Source: Mycobacterium colombiense
GTDB lineage: Bacteria > Actinomycetota > Actinomycetes > Mycobacteriales > Mycobacteriaceae
Assembly: GCF_001953985.1 (NCBI RefSeq)
Contig: NZ_MBEI01000062.1
Span: forward strand, 26,535-90,534
DNA: 64,000 bases
Reading direction: 5' to 3'
The translations under genes were made by a program, and so were the position numbers. Positions 1 through 8,823 of this stretch are shown here, one piece after another (the first letter of the stretch is position 1; each line of letters opens with the position of its first letter). The notes beneath the pieces were generated by a model. That model did not search any database, was not told where the DNA came from, and worked only from the letters and a program-made list of their open reading frames with translations.

Positions 1-439
1 AATGACCTCGGCGTGCACGGTTCCGCTCGTTATCGATTGCGGACCCGGTTTGACCTGCACCGGCGGATAGCAGTGCAGTAACCGAAGGGGCCGCAAAGTA
101 ATCAGCGGTTTTTCTTCGGATATACCTTCGCGTATAGCGAAGTCCAACAGGTGACCGGCCGGAGCCGCGACAAGGGTCGCCGATCCAGCGCGACTCCGGC
201 CGGGATCCTGCATCACACAAGGTATTTCGGTCGCCTTGGCGCGCGCACCCACGAGAAGTGCCGAGACCCGACTCCTTGCAACGGCTTTCGCATGCGGTGC
301 CCCCTGGGCCGCTTGCGGTTGCCGCGCGCGGCGCTCCGGTATTCGAAGGATTGCCTCGCCTTTCTCCCGGGTGGCGTCGTACGGTGGACATGCGCTGGGA
401 AGATTGATCCCCAGGCCCACGCGTGCAGAAGGGACAGGC
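1..439. other. Left-edge region without a supported gene
   Basis: I see no convincing gene here. Open frames run through it but have Arg/Pro/Gly-rich translations and continue antisense into known genes. A short inverted repeat (CTTCGC, five bases, GCGAAG) lies at 126-142. The last bases carry a purine-rich ribosome binding site (AGAAGGGACAGG) for the NADH dehydrogenase gene. The promoter of that gene probably lies in this stretch but I could not single out a -10/-35 pair. Confidence 0.6.
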
Positions 440-1819
440 ATGTCGCGCCATCGTGTCGTCATCATCGGAAGCGGCTTCGGCGGACTGTCCGCGGCCAAGG
501 CGCTCAGGCGCGCCGACGTCGATATCACCGTGATCTCGAGAACGACTACGCACCTGTTCCAGCCGCTGCTGTATCAGGTGGCCACCGGAATCCTGTCCGA
601 GGGCGACATCGCGCCGACCACCCGACTCATCCTGCGCCGCCAGCAGAACGTGCGGGTGCTGTGGGGCGACGTCTCGGCCATCGACCTCGCCGCGAAGACG
701 GTCAAATCCCACCTGATGGGCATGGACACGGTGACGCCGTACGACAGCCTGATCGTGGCCGCCGGCGCGCAGCAGTCCTATTTCGGCCACGACGAGTACG
801 CCGCCTTCGCGCCCGGGATGAAGAGCATCGACGACGCCCTGGAACTGCGGGGCCGCATCCTCGGCGCGTTCGAGGCCGCCGAGGTCGCCATCGATCCGGC
901 CGAGCGCAAACGCCGGTTGACCTTCGTGGTGGTCGGGGCCGGGCCCACTGGCGTCGAGCTGGCGGGCGAGATCGTCCAACTGGCCGAGCGCACCCTGGCC
1001 GGGGCATTCCGGACGATCACCCCCAGCGAATGCCGCGTCATCCTGCTGGACGCGGCGCCCGCGGTGCTGCCGCCGATGGGTCCCAAGCTCGGCCTCAAGG
1101 CGCAGCGGCGGCTGGAGAAGATGGACGTCGAGGTCCAGCTCAACGCGATGGTGTCCGCGGTCGACTACATGGGCATCACGATCAAGGAGAAGGACGGCAG
1201 CGAACGCCGCATCGAATGCGCGTGCAAGGTCTGGGCGGCCGGGGTGCAAGCCAGCTCGCTGGGCGCGATGATCGCCGAGCAGTCCGACGGAACCGAAACC
1301 GACCGCGCCGGAAGGGTGATCGTCGAACCCGACCTCACCGTCAAGGGACACCCGTACGTCTTCGTGGTCGGCGACCTGATGTCGGTGCCCGGCGTTCCGG
1401 GCATGGCGCAGGGCGCGATCCAGGGCGCCAAATACGCGGCCACCCTCATCAAGCAGGCCGTCAAGGGACACGACAATCCGGCCGAACGCAAGCCGTTCAA
1501 GTACGTCAACAAGGGCAGCATGGCCCTGATATCCCGCTACAGCGCCGTCGCGCAGGTCGGCAAGGTGGAGTTCGCCGGATTCGTCGCCTGGCTGGCGTGG
1601 CTGCTGCTGCACCTGTACTACCTGATCGGCCACCGCAACCGCATCGCCGCCATGTTCGCCTGGGGCATCTCGTTCCTGGGCCGCACCCGCGGCCAGATGG
1701 CCATCACCAGCCAGATGATCTACGCCCGGCCGGTCGTGGACTGGCTGGAGCGCCAGGCGCAGGACGGCACCCTGGCTGCGGCCGAGCACGTCGACTCGGC
1801 CGAGAAACAGGCCGGCTAG
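440..1819 (+). CDS. ndh: Type II NADH dehydrogenase (NDH-2)
   Basis: Non-proton-pumping NADH:menaquinone oxidoreductase of the inner membrane, feeding electrons from NADH into the respiratory chain. The 459-residue product has an N-terminal FAD-binding motif (GSGFGG, residues 10-15), a second Rossmann motif for NADH (GAGPTGVELAGE, about 163-174) and a C-terminal hydrophobic/amphipathic segment (about 378-406) typical of NDH-2 membrane attachment. The ATG at 440 was chosen because it starts just before the FAD motif and has a purine-rich ribosome binding site; an upstream in-frame start at 236 would add 68 atypical residues. Length fits mycobacterial Ndh/NdhA (about 460-470). Its position next to metZ and a rhodanese gene matches ndhA of M. 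tuberculosis, but ndh and ndhA cannot be separated with certainty here. Its stop overlaps the convergent metZ stop by four bases. Confidence 0.93.
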   Translation: MSRHRVVIIGSGFGGLSAAKALRRADVDITVISRTTTHLFQPLLYQVATGILSEGDIAPTTRLILRRQQNVRVLWGDVSAIDLAAKTVKSHLMGMDTVTPYDSLIVAAGAQQSYFGHDEYAAFAPGMKSIDDALELRGRILGAFEAAEVAIDPAERKRRLTFVVVGAGPTGVELAGEIVQLAERTLAGAFRTITPSECRVILLDAAPAVLPPMGPKLGLKAQRRLEKMDVEVQLNAMVSAVDYMGITIKEKDGSERRIECACKVWAAGVQASSLGAMIAEQSDGTETDRAGRVIVEPDLTVKGHPYVFVVGDLMSVPGVPGMAQGAIQGAKYAATLIKQAVKGHDNPAERKPFKYVNKGSMALISRYSAVAQVGKVEFAGFVAWLAWLLLHLYYLIGHRNRIAAMFAWGISFLGRTRGQMAITSQMIYARPVVDWLERQAQDGTLAAAEHVDSAEKQAG

Positions 1820-3042
1820 CTCAGCGCCCGATCGATGTCGGCGATCAGATCGTCGGTGCCTTCCAGCCCGACGGAGATGCGCACCACGCCGTCACCGAGC
1901 CCGATCGCCGCGCGACCCTCCGGGCCCATGGCCCGGTGCGTGGTGGTCGCGGGATGCGTGACAAGGGATTTGGCGTCGCCGAGATTGTTCGAGATGTCGA
2001 TCAGCTGCAGCTTGTCCAGCACCTCGAAGGCGCGCCCCTTGGCCGCGCTGTCCGGGCAGTCGAGCGCGAAGGTGATCACCGTTCCCCCGCCGGACATCTG
2101 GCGCTTGGCCAGGTCGTATTGCGGGTGCGAGGACAGGTACGGGTAGCGGACCCAGCTCACCGCCGGATGGCTCTCCAAGAATTCGGCGATCCGGAAGGCC
2201 GAGGAATTGCTGTGCTCCACCCGGACCGCCAGCGTCTCAAGCCCTTTCACCAGCACCCAGGCATTGAACGCGCTCATCGCCGGGCCGGTGTGCCGCATCA
2301 GCTTCTGCACGGGGCCGTCGATGTACTCCTTGTCGCCCAGGATGGCCCCGCCGAGCACCCGGCCCTGACCGTCGATGTGCTTGGTTCCGGAGTACACCAC
2401 CACGTCGACCCCGAGCGGAATGCCCTGCTGCAGCAGCGGTGTGGCAAAGACGTTGTCCAGCACCACTTTTGCACCCGCGGGGTGGGCAAGTTCGCACACC
2501 GTGGCGATGTCCACCAGTGACTGCATCGGATTCGACGGCGTCTCGAAGAACACCGCCGTGGTGGGCACCGACAACGCCTGTTCCCACTGCGCCAGGTCGT
2601 CGCCGTCGACGAAGACGGTTTCGACACCCCAGCGCGGCAGGATCTCGTTGCACACCACGAAGCACGAGCCGAACAGGCTGCGCGAGGCGACCAGCCGGTC
2701 CCCCGCACCCAGCAGCGCACCCAGCGAGGTGAACACCGCGGCCATGCCGCTCGCGGTGGCGAAGGCCGCAGGCGCCCCTTCGAGCAGGCGCAGCCGCTCC
2801 TCGAACATCGTCACTGTCGGGTTGCCGTAGCGCGAGTAGACGAAGTGGTCCACCTCGCCGGTGAACGACTGCTCCGCAATCGCCGCCGTCTCGTAGACGT
2901 AGCCCGACGTCAGATACATCGCCTCGGCGGTCTCGTCGAATCCCGACCGCAACAGCCCGCCGCGCACGCCGATGGTCGCCTGGCTGACTCCCTCAGGCAG
3001 CGCCGCGGGCGTGCGAACGGAGTCGTCGTCGGCTGGGGTCAT
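1816..3042 (-). CDS. metZ: O-succinylhomoserine sulfhydrylase (MetZ)
   Basis: PLP-dependent Cys/Met metabolism enzyme that makes homocysteine directly from O-succinylhomoserine and sulfide in methionine synthesis; cytosolic. The 408-residue sequence has the fold-type I features: a Tyr-rich substrate loop near the N-terminus (YSRYGNPT), the aromatic/glycine cofactor region (ATASGMAAVF) and the PLP lysine in SGTKHIDGQGR at about residue 220. The start at 3042 gives a length close to the M. tuberculosis enzyme (406); longer in-frame extensions are Arg/Ser-rich and unlike the family. It lies seven bases behind a rhodanese-domain gene on the same strand, so the two are probably cotranscribed, a sensible pairing because both handle sulfur. 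The 3' end overlaps the ndh stop codon. Confidence 0.93.
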   Translation of the reverse strand: MTPADDDSVRTPAALPEGVSQATIGVRGGLLRSGFDETAEAMYLTSGYVYETAAIAEQSFTGEVDHFVYSRYGNPTVTMFEERLRLLEGAPAAFATASGMAAVFTSLGALLGAGDRLVASRSLFGSCFVVCNEILPRWGVETVFVDGDDLAQWEQALSVPTTAVFFETPSNPMQSLVDIATVCELAHPAGAKVVLDNVFATPLLQQGIPLGVDVVVYSGTKHIDGQGRVLGGAILGDKEYIDGPVQKLMRHTGPAMSAFNAWVLVKGLETLAVRVEHSNSSAFRIAEFLESHPAVSWVRYPYLSSHPQYDLAKRQMSGGGTVITFALDCPDSAAKGRAFEVLDKLQLIDISNNLGDAKSLVTHPATTTHRAMGPEGRAAIGLGDGVVRISVGLEGTDDLIADIDRALS

Positions 3043-3049
3043 CGCCGGT

Positions 3050-3490
3050 TCAGCCCTGTTTCCAGGGCAATCCAATGGCGCGCCAGCCCGTCTCACCCCG
3101 GTGGCCGTTGGCGTCGAGCTGGCCCTCGAAGCCGTCCAGGATGTTGTAGGCCGGCGTGATGCCGAGCTCGGTGGCAACCTCGGCGGCGCCGATGGAACGG
3201 TTTCCGGAGCGACACAGGAACAGCACCGGCCGCTGCGCGTCGCCTTCGGCCGGCGCCACCTGCTCGCGCAGCTGGTCGCCGAAGTTCGCGTTGTGCCGTC
3301 CGTCGGACGAATTCCACTCCAGGAACAACACCTCACGGCCGAGGCTGGACAGATCGGGCACACCGACGAACCGCCATTCGGCGTCGGTCCGCACGTCGAC
3401 CAGCACGGCGTTGGGGTTGTCGCTGAGCAGCTTCCATGCCTCCAGGGGAGAGATGTCCCCGGCGTAGGAGTGTGCGCGATCTGTGCTCAT
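3050..3490 (-). CDS. Rhodanese-domain sulfurtransferase
   Basis: Single-domain rhodanese of 146 residues, probably a cytosolic persulfide/sulfur carrier. The N-terminal part has the rhodanese DVR motif (VLVDVRTDAEW, residues 29-39), and the active-site loop CRSGNRS starts with the catalytic Cys93. It corresponds to Rv0390 of M. tuberculosis in sequence type and position next to metZ. The ATG at 3490 is preceded by GAGGGA at a suitable distance. It is the first gene of a likely two-gene unit with metZ. Specific donor and acceptor are unknown; a role in supplying or detoxifying sulfide near methionine synthesis is inference from context only. Confidence 0.88.
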   Translation of the reverse strand: MSTDRAHSYAGDISPLEAWKLLSDNPNAVLVDVRTDAEWRFVGVPDLSSLGREVLFLEWNSSDGRHNANFGDQLREQVAPAEGDAQRPVLFLCRSGNRSIGAAEVATELGITPAYNILDGFEGQLDANGHRGETGWRAIGLPWKQG

Positions 3491-3575
3491 GCTCGTATTC
3501 CCTCGTTGTGCTCGTTGTCAGCCACACTATCCGCGCCGAGCGGCCCGCCTGCAGGGGGCTCTGACCATTGCAGAC

Positions 3576-4517
3576 TTAGGAACGCTCGGCGTGAGCGGCG
3601 ACCCAAGCGTCGACTTGTGTCCACGTTCGTTCGAGCCAGGGGCCCATTCGAGCGGGCGGCGGAATACGACCGGCCGGCAACACAACCGTGCGGATGAGCA
3701 ATTGCCGATGTATGGGTAGCTGCCACCAGGGTCGGGCCCGCCCGTCGGCGCAGAATCCGTTATGGGTCACCAGCAGAATGTTGGCTTTCGGGGCGCCCGC
3801 CACTGCTGCGGCCACGCCGCCACTGCGCGGTGGCAGCGTGTGGGATTGCCGCAACGCACGCCGAGCCGCGCGGAAGCCGCGGGTGGCGCGGAGTTGGGTG
3901 ATCGCGTCGCGCCATCGCGGCCAACTGAAATTGGCACCCTCGGGGAACAGCAGCATCGCCTGGCCGCCGACAAGCGATTTAGCCAGATCGCGGATTTGTC
4001 TGCGCGCGCGGTCGCCGCGACCGAGAAAGCACAGGCCTCCCAGTTCGCCGGCGAAGTCGAGTACGGGCTCACACTGAAGGATGGCTTTGAGCACGATCCT
4101 CAGCTGCAGCCGGTATTCGATTACGAGCAGCCACGCCACCAGCACGCTGTCTCCCGGACCGCAATGGCGTGACAGCACGATGAGCGGCTGATCGCGCGGG
4201 AGGTCGTCCGGAGTCGTCGAGGCGGGGTCGAGGACGACCTCCACATCGAGAATTTTGCGCGCCACGGCATAAACGAAAGTGAGGATGCCCTCCATGAGTT
4301 GGTCGCAATCCCGGTTTCCACCTAAAAGCTTTGCGAGCGTGCGCAGTTCGATGAGGGCGTACGCCAGCAGTGCACCGACCGTGCGCGGGAGTCGACTCGA
4401 CCGGGTAAGCAGGCCCGTGATGCCTGCGGTGGCCAGCAGCAGCGGCCCCGACAACAAGATGGCAACCATCAAGATGGTCACTAATGGCACCGTGAACGCG
4501 CGACGTAGCCACCTCAT
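3576..4517 (-). CDS. PlsC-like membrane acyltransferase
   Basis: Probable lysophosphatidic-acid-type acyltransferase, 313 residues. The N-terminus (about 8-38) is strongly hydrophobic and should anchor it in the membrane. The HX4D catalytic motif is HCGPGD (residues 118-123), and the FPEGANFS segment (191-198) matches the substrate-phosphate binding motif of the family; the usual Thr/Arg after EG is replaced, so substrate preference is uncertain. The start ATG overlaps the stop of the patatin-like gene (ATGA), so translation is coupled. Together the pair could hydrolyse and re-acylate lipids, a remodelling function (inference). Not part of the conserved metZ-purT neighbourhood I remember, so it belongs to the accessory block. 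Confidence 0.75.
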   Translation of the reverse strand: MRWLRRAFTVPLVTILMVAILLSGPLLLATAGITGLLTRSSRLPRTVGALLAYALIELRTLAKLLGGNRDCDQLMEGILTFVYAVARKILDVEVVLDPASTTPDDLPRDQPLIVLSRHCGPGDSVLVAWLLVIEYRLQLRIVLKAILQCEPVLDFAGELGGLCFLGRGDRARRQIRDLAKSLVGGQAMLLFPEGANFSWPRWRDAITQLRATRGFRAARRALRQSHTLPPRSGGVAAAVAGAPKANILLVTHNGFCADGRARPWWQLPIHRQLLIRTVVLPAGRIPPPARMGPWLERTWTQVDAWVAAHAERS

Positions 4518-5341
4518 AGCCGCGCCTTGAGGTAGTCGCGCGTTGCGTCATAAGCGAGTTCGGCTCGTCCTGCGATCCGGCGGGTATCACGGTAGCGCAG
4601 GTTCGACCACGTCGCGGGGGACCGCTGGGGCAACCCGGTCGGAAGCACGTGGACCGCCACTTCCGATCCCACTCGTTCGAGATCGCTGAGAAACCGATGG
4701 CGCCGCGAGATCTCGAAGGCGACGAATGCGACCTCCCACAAAAATCGTGGTGCGGTGAGATCTTCCTCCAAGCGCCCCACGTGCAAGACCCACACGGTGT
4801 CCGCGCCGCGGGCGACCGCCCTGCCCAGCGGGATGCTGTTCACGAGGCCGCCGTCGAGAAAGTGCTCATCGCCGATACGCACCGGCGGGAAGACGCCGGG
4901 CAGCGCGCACGACGCGAGCACGGGCTCGACCAATTCGCCGCTGTCGAACCAGTGCTCACGGGCACGTTCGATACTGGCCGCCACGCACTCGAACGGCACG
5001 GCGAGATCCTCGAATGTTCCCGCCGGGAGGTGGTCCTGCAGCGTCCGGCGGAGAGCGCCATTGCCATGCAGCGCCGTTCTGCGGCTCACCAGGCCGGCGA
5101 TCCGGCCGACGAGCGAACCGTCGAACATGTCGGTCCGGCCGAGTGCCTCCCACATCTCCAATAAGCGTTGCGCACCCTCCGGTGTCGGGTCCGCGGCGAT
5201 GGCCGCACCGTTGATCGCGCCAACCGACGTGCCGCACACTAACTCTGGCTGCACTCCCGCCTCCAGCAGTGCGCGCGCCATGCCGACTTCGGCGGCGCCG
5301 AGCATGCCGCCCCCGCCCAGCACGAACGCGTGGAACGTCAT
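4514..5341 (-). CDS. Patatin-like phospholipase
   Basis: Serine acyl-hydrolase of the patatin family, 275 residues. The glycine-rich oxyanion loop GGGGML lies at residues 9-14, the nucleophile elbow is GTSVG with Ser39, and the catalytic Asp sits in FLDGGL at about residue 162, so the Ser/Asp dyad is complete. No clear signal peptide. The start at 5341 (MTFHAF) was preferred over an in-frame start 30 bases upstream because patatins begin just before the first strand and glycine loop. A GGGTAT element lies at 5351-5356 on this strand, directly before the start, which could mean a near-leaderless transcript, but no good -35 partner is visible. Translationally coupled to the downstream acyltransferase gene. 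Confidence 0.85.
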   Translation of the reverse strand: MTFHAFVLGGGGMLGAAEVGMARALLEAGVQPELVCGTSVGAINGAAIAADPTPEGAQRLLEMWEALGRTDMFDGSLVGRIAGLVSRRTALHGNGALRRTLQDHLPAGTFEDLAVPFECVAASIERAREHWFDSGELVEPVLASCALPGVFPPVRIGDEHFLDGGLVNSIPLGRAVARGADTVWVLHVGRLEEDLTAPRFLWEVAFVAFEISRRHRFLSDLERVGSEVAVHVLPTGLPQRSPATWSNLRYRDTRRIAGRAELAYDATRDYLKARL

Positions 5342-5471
5342 CCACCAGGTATACCCACTCAACCGCTGCACATTCCGCTGCGGTCTCCTGCCCGGGCGTG
5401 CTCGACGGGGACTATCGCCGGCGATACGGCGCGGTGTCGAATCAATTGGGCTTCAAGGAGTATGAGGTGAT

Positions 5472-6479
5472 TCATTGCTGACTGGTGTCTGACTTCGTCT
5501 GGTACGCGACCCGTAGCCGTTGTTCGGGCCGCTGGGCTTCCGCCCGCAGGGCGTCGGTGTAGTAGGTCTTATCGGCCTCGGTGAGGGGAGGCTGGACGAT
5601 GCTTCGGGGCCATAGGTGTCGCGCGCGAACGGCGTCGACCTCCATCGCGTAAACGATGACGGTTGCCTGAAGCGCGAGCCAAGCCAGGAGCCCCAGAACC
5701 ACTCCGAACATCCCGGCGACCGCCTGAGCGTGACGAAGTTGGTGGGTGACGATGACCCCGGCCGCGGTGAGCAGGACCTGCCACCCCAATGCACTGATCG
5801 CAGCGCCGAAGATCATCGAACGGGTCGACACCTGGCCGGCCGCCGCAACCCGGAAGAGGATGAGGAAGAAGCCGAAACCCAACGCCGTCCCGACGCCGAG
5901 GCTGACGATGCGCGCCGGCAGGCCACCAAAACCGAGCGATGCGGCGATCCCCGCGGCGGTGCTGGCAGCACCGGTGACCGCCACGATGAGGCCCAGCAGC
6001 AAGAGCAGCCCGACGGTCCTCGCGTAGCGAGGGAAGAAGCCGGGCCGGTCGGCTTTGGGCACGGCCCACACCGTGTTGAGGGTCTTCTGCAAGGCATGGG
6101 CGAACCCCCGGCCCCCGATCAGGGCCCCACCGATCCCGATGACCAACGACGGCAATGTGCCGCTGAGATGTTCCACCCCGAGCTGATCGTGAATCTGGCC
6201 GCCGATGATGGGAAATTCAGCGAGCGCCGAACTGACGGCCTTCTGATGCAACCCGGGATGGCTGCGCAACGTCACCCCGAGCACCGCGCTGAACGCCAAC
6301 AGGAGAGGAAACGTCGCAAGAAAGGAGTTATAAGCCAGCAGGGACACGAGGTGTCCGGCTTCGTCGTCGCCGAATTTCTTGATTACCGCGATCGGGAACC
6401 CGACGACGGTGTGCCGCTGTTGCCAGCGGTCAAACCGACGAACGATCCGCTCGGCCGGATTTGTAGCGGTATCGCTCAT
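5472..6479 (-). CDS. YihY/BrkB-family inner membrane protein
   Basis: Polytopic membrane protein of 335 residues with about six hydrophobic helices between residues 45 and 275, followed by a charged C-terminal tail. The pattern (short polar N-terminus, SLLAYNSFLATFPLLL first helix, glycine-rich GIGGALIGGRGF segment) is that of the YihY/virulence-factor BrkB family, formerly misnamed ribonuclease BN. Molecular function is not established for the family. A GAGGGA ribosome binding site precedes the ATG at 6479. A GGGTAT sequence on the same strand at 6518-6523 could be a -10 element of an alternative sigma factor, but I see no convincing -35. It is divergent from the small membrane protein gene at 6661. 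Confidence 0.85.
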   Translation of the reverse strand: MSDTATNPAERIVRRFDRWQQRHTVVGFPIAVIKKFGDDEAGHLVSLLAYNSFLATFPLLLAFSAVLGVTLRSHPGLHQKAVSSALAEFPIIGGQIHDQLGVEHLSGTLPSLVIGIGGALIGGRGFAHALQKTLNTVWAVPKADRPGFFPRYARTVGLLLLLGLIVAVTGAASTAAGIAASLGFGGLPARIVSLGVGTALGFGFFLILFRVAAAGQVSTRSMIFGAAISALGWQVLLTAAGVIVTHQLRHAQAVAGMFGVVLGLLAWLALQATVIVYAMEVDAVRARHLWPRSIVQPPLTEADKTYYTDALRAEAQRPEQRLRVAYQTKSDTSQQ

Positions 6480-6609
6480 CGTTCATCCCTCGCCGTCCCA
6501 CCACCCTTCGCAGTGGGATACCCGAGAACCCAACGCTTGCACCAACTATGAGCCGCTCGGTGTGACCGCAGCGAGCGACAGATTTGGAACGATTGCCTGG
6601 TAGACAGAC

Positions 6610-6634
6610 GTTAAATAGCGCTCGCGGCGGGTAT
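6610..6634 (+). promoter_or_regulatory. SigF-type promoter for the small membrane protein gene
   Basis: GTTA at 6610-6613, 15 bases, then GGGTAT at 6629-6634. The mycobacterial SigF consensus is GTTT, 15-17 bases, GGGTAT, so there is one mismatch. The site lies 26 bases before an ATG with a strong AAGGAGAG ribosome binding site, as expected for a promoter. Confidence 0.6.
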
Positions 6635-6660
6635 TCCTCTTTCCTGTAAGGAGAGTCAAC

Positions 6661-6867
6661 ATGCGAGTGTTGAATGGATTACTGGGAACGGTGTTAGGCA
6701 TCCTCACAGCTGTGCTCGGCGTGGTGTTAGGGATCCTTGCGGCGGTGGTCTGGCTCGTCGGCTTGGTGCTGTGCGTGACAGTCCTTCTGATTCCGCTTGG
6801 GATACCGGTCATGAAGCTCGGCGGCCGCCTTTTCGCTCTTGCCGGTAATCTGATGCATACCCCGTAA
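6661..6867 (+). CDS. Small hydrophobic membrane protein
   Basis: A 68-residue protein made almost entirely of two hydrophobic helices (about 4-30 and 31-52) with a short Lys/Arg-containing C-terminus. I do not recognise a named family. It is supported by an excellent ribosome binding site (AAGGAGAG, nine bases from the ATG) and a SigF-type promoter directly upstream, so it is likely a general-stress membrane protein. The same AAGGAGAGT-type site precedes the first gene of the gas vesicle cluster 1.4 kb downstream. It could be a small membrane-stabilising or phage-shock-like protein, but nothing in the sequence proves this. Confidence 0.7.
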   Translation: MRVLNGLLGTVLGILTAVLGVVLGILAAVVWLVGLVLCVTVLLIPLGIPVMKLGGRLFALAGNLMHTP

Positions 6868-7442
6868 CACTATGCACGGGAACGCGTTTGCGTCGTTGAC
6901 GCGCGCGCGGATCCGATTCTGCGACGAAGTCCTTCTCGTCTCTGCGGCTTAACAGGCTAGCGGCGAGGCGGCCAGCTTCCCTGCGGTCATTCGAATTGAC
7001 ACCCCAGCCATCTCCGAAGGCGGCCGCGCGGTGCGGCCATCTGGCCCCGAACGCGTTTGCTGGTCAAGACGATCTAATCGCCGATTGATTGGTTCCGCGC
7101 GATATGTCCGCGGTTGTGGGGCAGGCAAATTCAACGCGCTTGTCGGGTTCGAAGGCGGCGTCGTATCGAAGTTGCAAGAGATAACTCGGGACGGCAGCGG
7201 TGTCGCTCTGTTGCGAACCGCCCGCAAATTGGCTCCCGCACGGTCGGGCCCTACGCACAATGGCTGCACCAAAACCCAGGCGCGAGCGACAACTCACGCA
7301 TCGGTGGCATGACTGATGGTTTTTCCGCCGCAAGTCCTCCGAGCGGGCAATGAACAGGAGCGGGCTTACTGCTTAATGGCTCCTGTATTTACGATCGCTG
7401 CAGCGCCGCGTGAGATGCACTGCAGCAGAGCATCTTTGGGTA

Positions 7443-7456
7443 CTTTCGTACGAAAG
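7443..7456. promoter_or_regulatory. Perfect 14-base palindrome
   Basis: CTTTCGTACGAAAG reads the same on both strands and lies in the AT-richer non-coding region. A symmetric site of this size is a plausible dimeric regulator operator, but no regulator gene is adjacent and chance cannot be excluded. Confidence 0.3.
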
Positions 7457-7960
7457 GGTCGAGGAATCTGGGGCGATTCAGCCGGCGATCCTTAACTAAA
7501 CGCACGCACAATAGGGCGCCATTCGTTGTTGGCCGCACGACGCCTTCTACAAGTGACCGAGGTGACAGTGGGCTGAGTCGGCGATGCGGTTCTAGCTCCA
7601 TCGGTTCCCGCGCCCGCCGGCAACGTTAGTTCGCCATCTCTCGATTGCCCGTTCATTGGCAGTGGCTGTCCGTGTGCGAAATTGCGGAATTGCCGACCAA
7701 GCACAAAAAAGTGTATAAATTCAATTAAATGGAAGTCAAATAGCGCTTCCGCAAAAGACGTAAATCAAGTTATGTAAGGGCGTTAGCTACGCTGCCGCAT
7801 GTATACCAACCCTTCGGGCAGCAATAGCTGAGTGAGCTGATTCTATGTCTTAATACATTGTCCGGCAACTGTATCCGCGGCGGCAGTGCAGTCCAAGCGG
7901 ATTGCTAGGCAGGAGCTCGCGCGGGACCGGAAAAAACCTCGGCAAAATCCGTGCAGTGCG

Positions 7961-7985
7961 ATTAACGGCTCCACGGCGGGGGTAA
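7961..7985 (+). promoter_or_regulatory. Weak SigF-like promoter candidate for the gas vesicle cluster
   Basis: ATTA, exactly 15 bases, GGGTAA. Two positions of the -35 and one of the -10 differ from GTTT-N15-GGGTAT, so this is only a candidate. It lies about 105 bases before the first gene of the cluster, on the right strand. Confidence 0.25.
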
Positions 7986-8091
7986 ACGCCGGTAAGCATC
8001 GGTGGAAAACCTCGGAAGGGTTCAGGGGCGCTCCCCCAATATTTCATGCCGGATGCGGTGAATAAATGAACCGGCACAAGGAGAGTACGAC

Positions 8092-8817
8092 ATGGCGAAC
8101 GGAGCGAAAGTCGCGCTGGCGGTCGGAGCGGGATACCTCTTGGGCAGGACCCGCAAGGGCCGACTCGCGCTGATGCTCGCGGCTGCAGGGATAACGGGCA
8201 AATTTCCTGCTCGGCCGGGCGACCTCGTAGCGCACGGGCTCAAGTCCCTCGGCGGGACGGCCGAGTTGGGTCAGTTGAGAGAGCAACTGCGCGGTGACGT
8301 GTTGGGAGCCGCCCGGTCGGCTGCGCTCACTGCCGTGACCCATCAGGTCGATTCGCTGAACGATCGCCTGCAAGGTGTCACCTCGGCGGTTGGTGCGGAC
8401 GAGGTGCTCGATGATGTCGGAGGCACCGTCGGCGACACCCTCAATCTGGGTGGTCGACCGCGGCGAACGCGGCCTGATGAAGACGAGTATCTCGACGAGG
8501 ACCTCGATGAGGACGCGGCCTACGAGGAACCGGCGGACGACGTGGACGAAGAACCGCTCGATGTCGACGAAGCGGACGACGACATCGATGAGGACGAAGA
8601 CCTCACCGCGACCGACATCGATGATGAGGAGGCGGAGGAGGAAATGCTCCAGCCACCGGTAACCCGGCGTCGAGCGACTCGTCGGGCCCCCGCGCCGCGA
8701 GCCTCGGTACGGCGCTCGTCACGAGCGGCTTCACCGGAAGAACAGTCCGTCAGGGTCGCGAGTCGCCGGCGTGCGCCGGCAGCGACGACGCGTTCAACCG
8801 CGCGACGAGGACGGTGA
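8092..8817 (+). CDS. Gas vesicle cluster protein, GvpY-like (tentative)
   Basis: First gene of the gas vesicle cluster, 241 residues, with a strong AAGGAGAG ribosome binding site. Residues 1-30 resemble a short glycine-rich hydrophobic segment with a basic flank (GYLLGRTRKGR). About residues 125-185 are extremely acidic, nearly all Asp and Glu, and the last 55 residues are basic, rich in Arg, Ala and Ser. Streptomyces gas vesicle clusters contain actinobacterial-specific genes gvpY and gvpZ next to each other; this gene followed by an SRPBCC-domain gene fits that pair, but identity as GvpY is inference. An acidic/basic two-part tail suggests a chaperone-like or scaffold protein binding basic partners. 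It is followed by the SRPBCC gene after six bases, so the two are cotranscribed. Confidence 0.6.
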   Translation: MANGAKVALAVGAGYLLGRTRKGRLALMLAAAGITGKFPARPGDLVAHGLKSLGGTAELGQLREQLRGDVLGAARSAALTAVTHQVDSLNDRLQGVTSAVGADEVLDDVGGTVGDTLNLGGRPRRTRPDEDEYLDEDLDEDAAYEEPADDVDEEPLDVDEADDDIDEDEDLTATDIDDEEAEEEMLQPPVTRRRATRRAPAPRASVRRSSRAASPEEQSVRVASRRRAPAATTRSTARRGR

Positions 8818-8823
8818 AAACCA

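Larger units (their letters stand above)
6868..8091. other. 1.2-kb AT-richer stretch without a gene, before the gas vesicle cluster
   Basis: No frame here has mycobacterial coding character; the open frames are short, lack ribosome binding sites and are rich in Cys/Arg/Ser. Base composition is visibly more AT-rich than the flanks, especially about 7690-7800, where runs of A and T are common. It contains a perfect 14-base palindrome (7443-7456) and a weak SigF-like match at 7961-7985. I infer that it holds the control region of the gas vesicle operon and possibly decayed or acquired DNA. No tRNA, insertion sequence ends or direct repeats were seen. Confidence 0.55.

Noticed and set aside
151..2520. 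Long open frame on the plus strand across ndh and antisense to metZ
   Set aside because: Arg/Pro/Gly-rich translation, no ribosome binding site and overlap with two clear genes; a GC-rich shadow frame.
7031..7704. Several 60-107-codon frames in the AT-richer region
   Set aside because: No ribosome binding sites, atypical composition and overlap on both strands.
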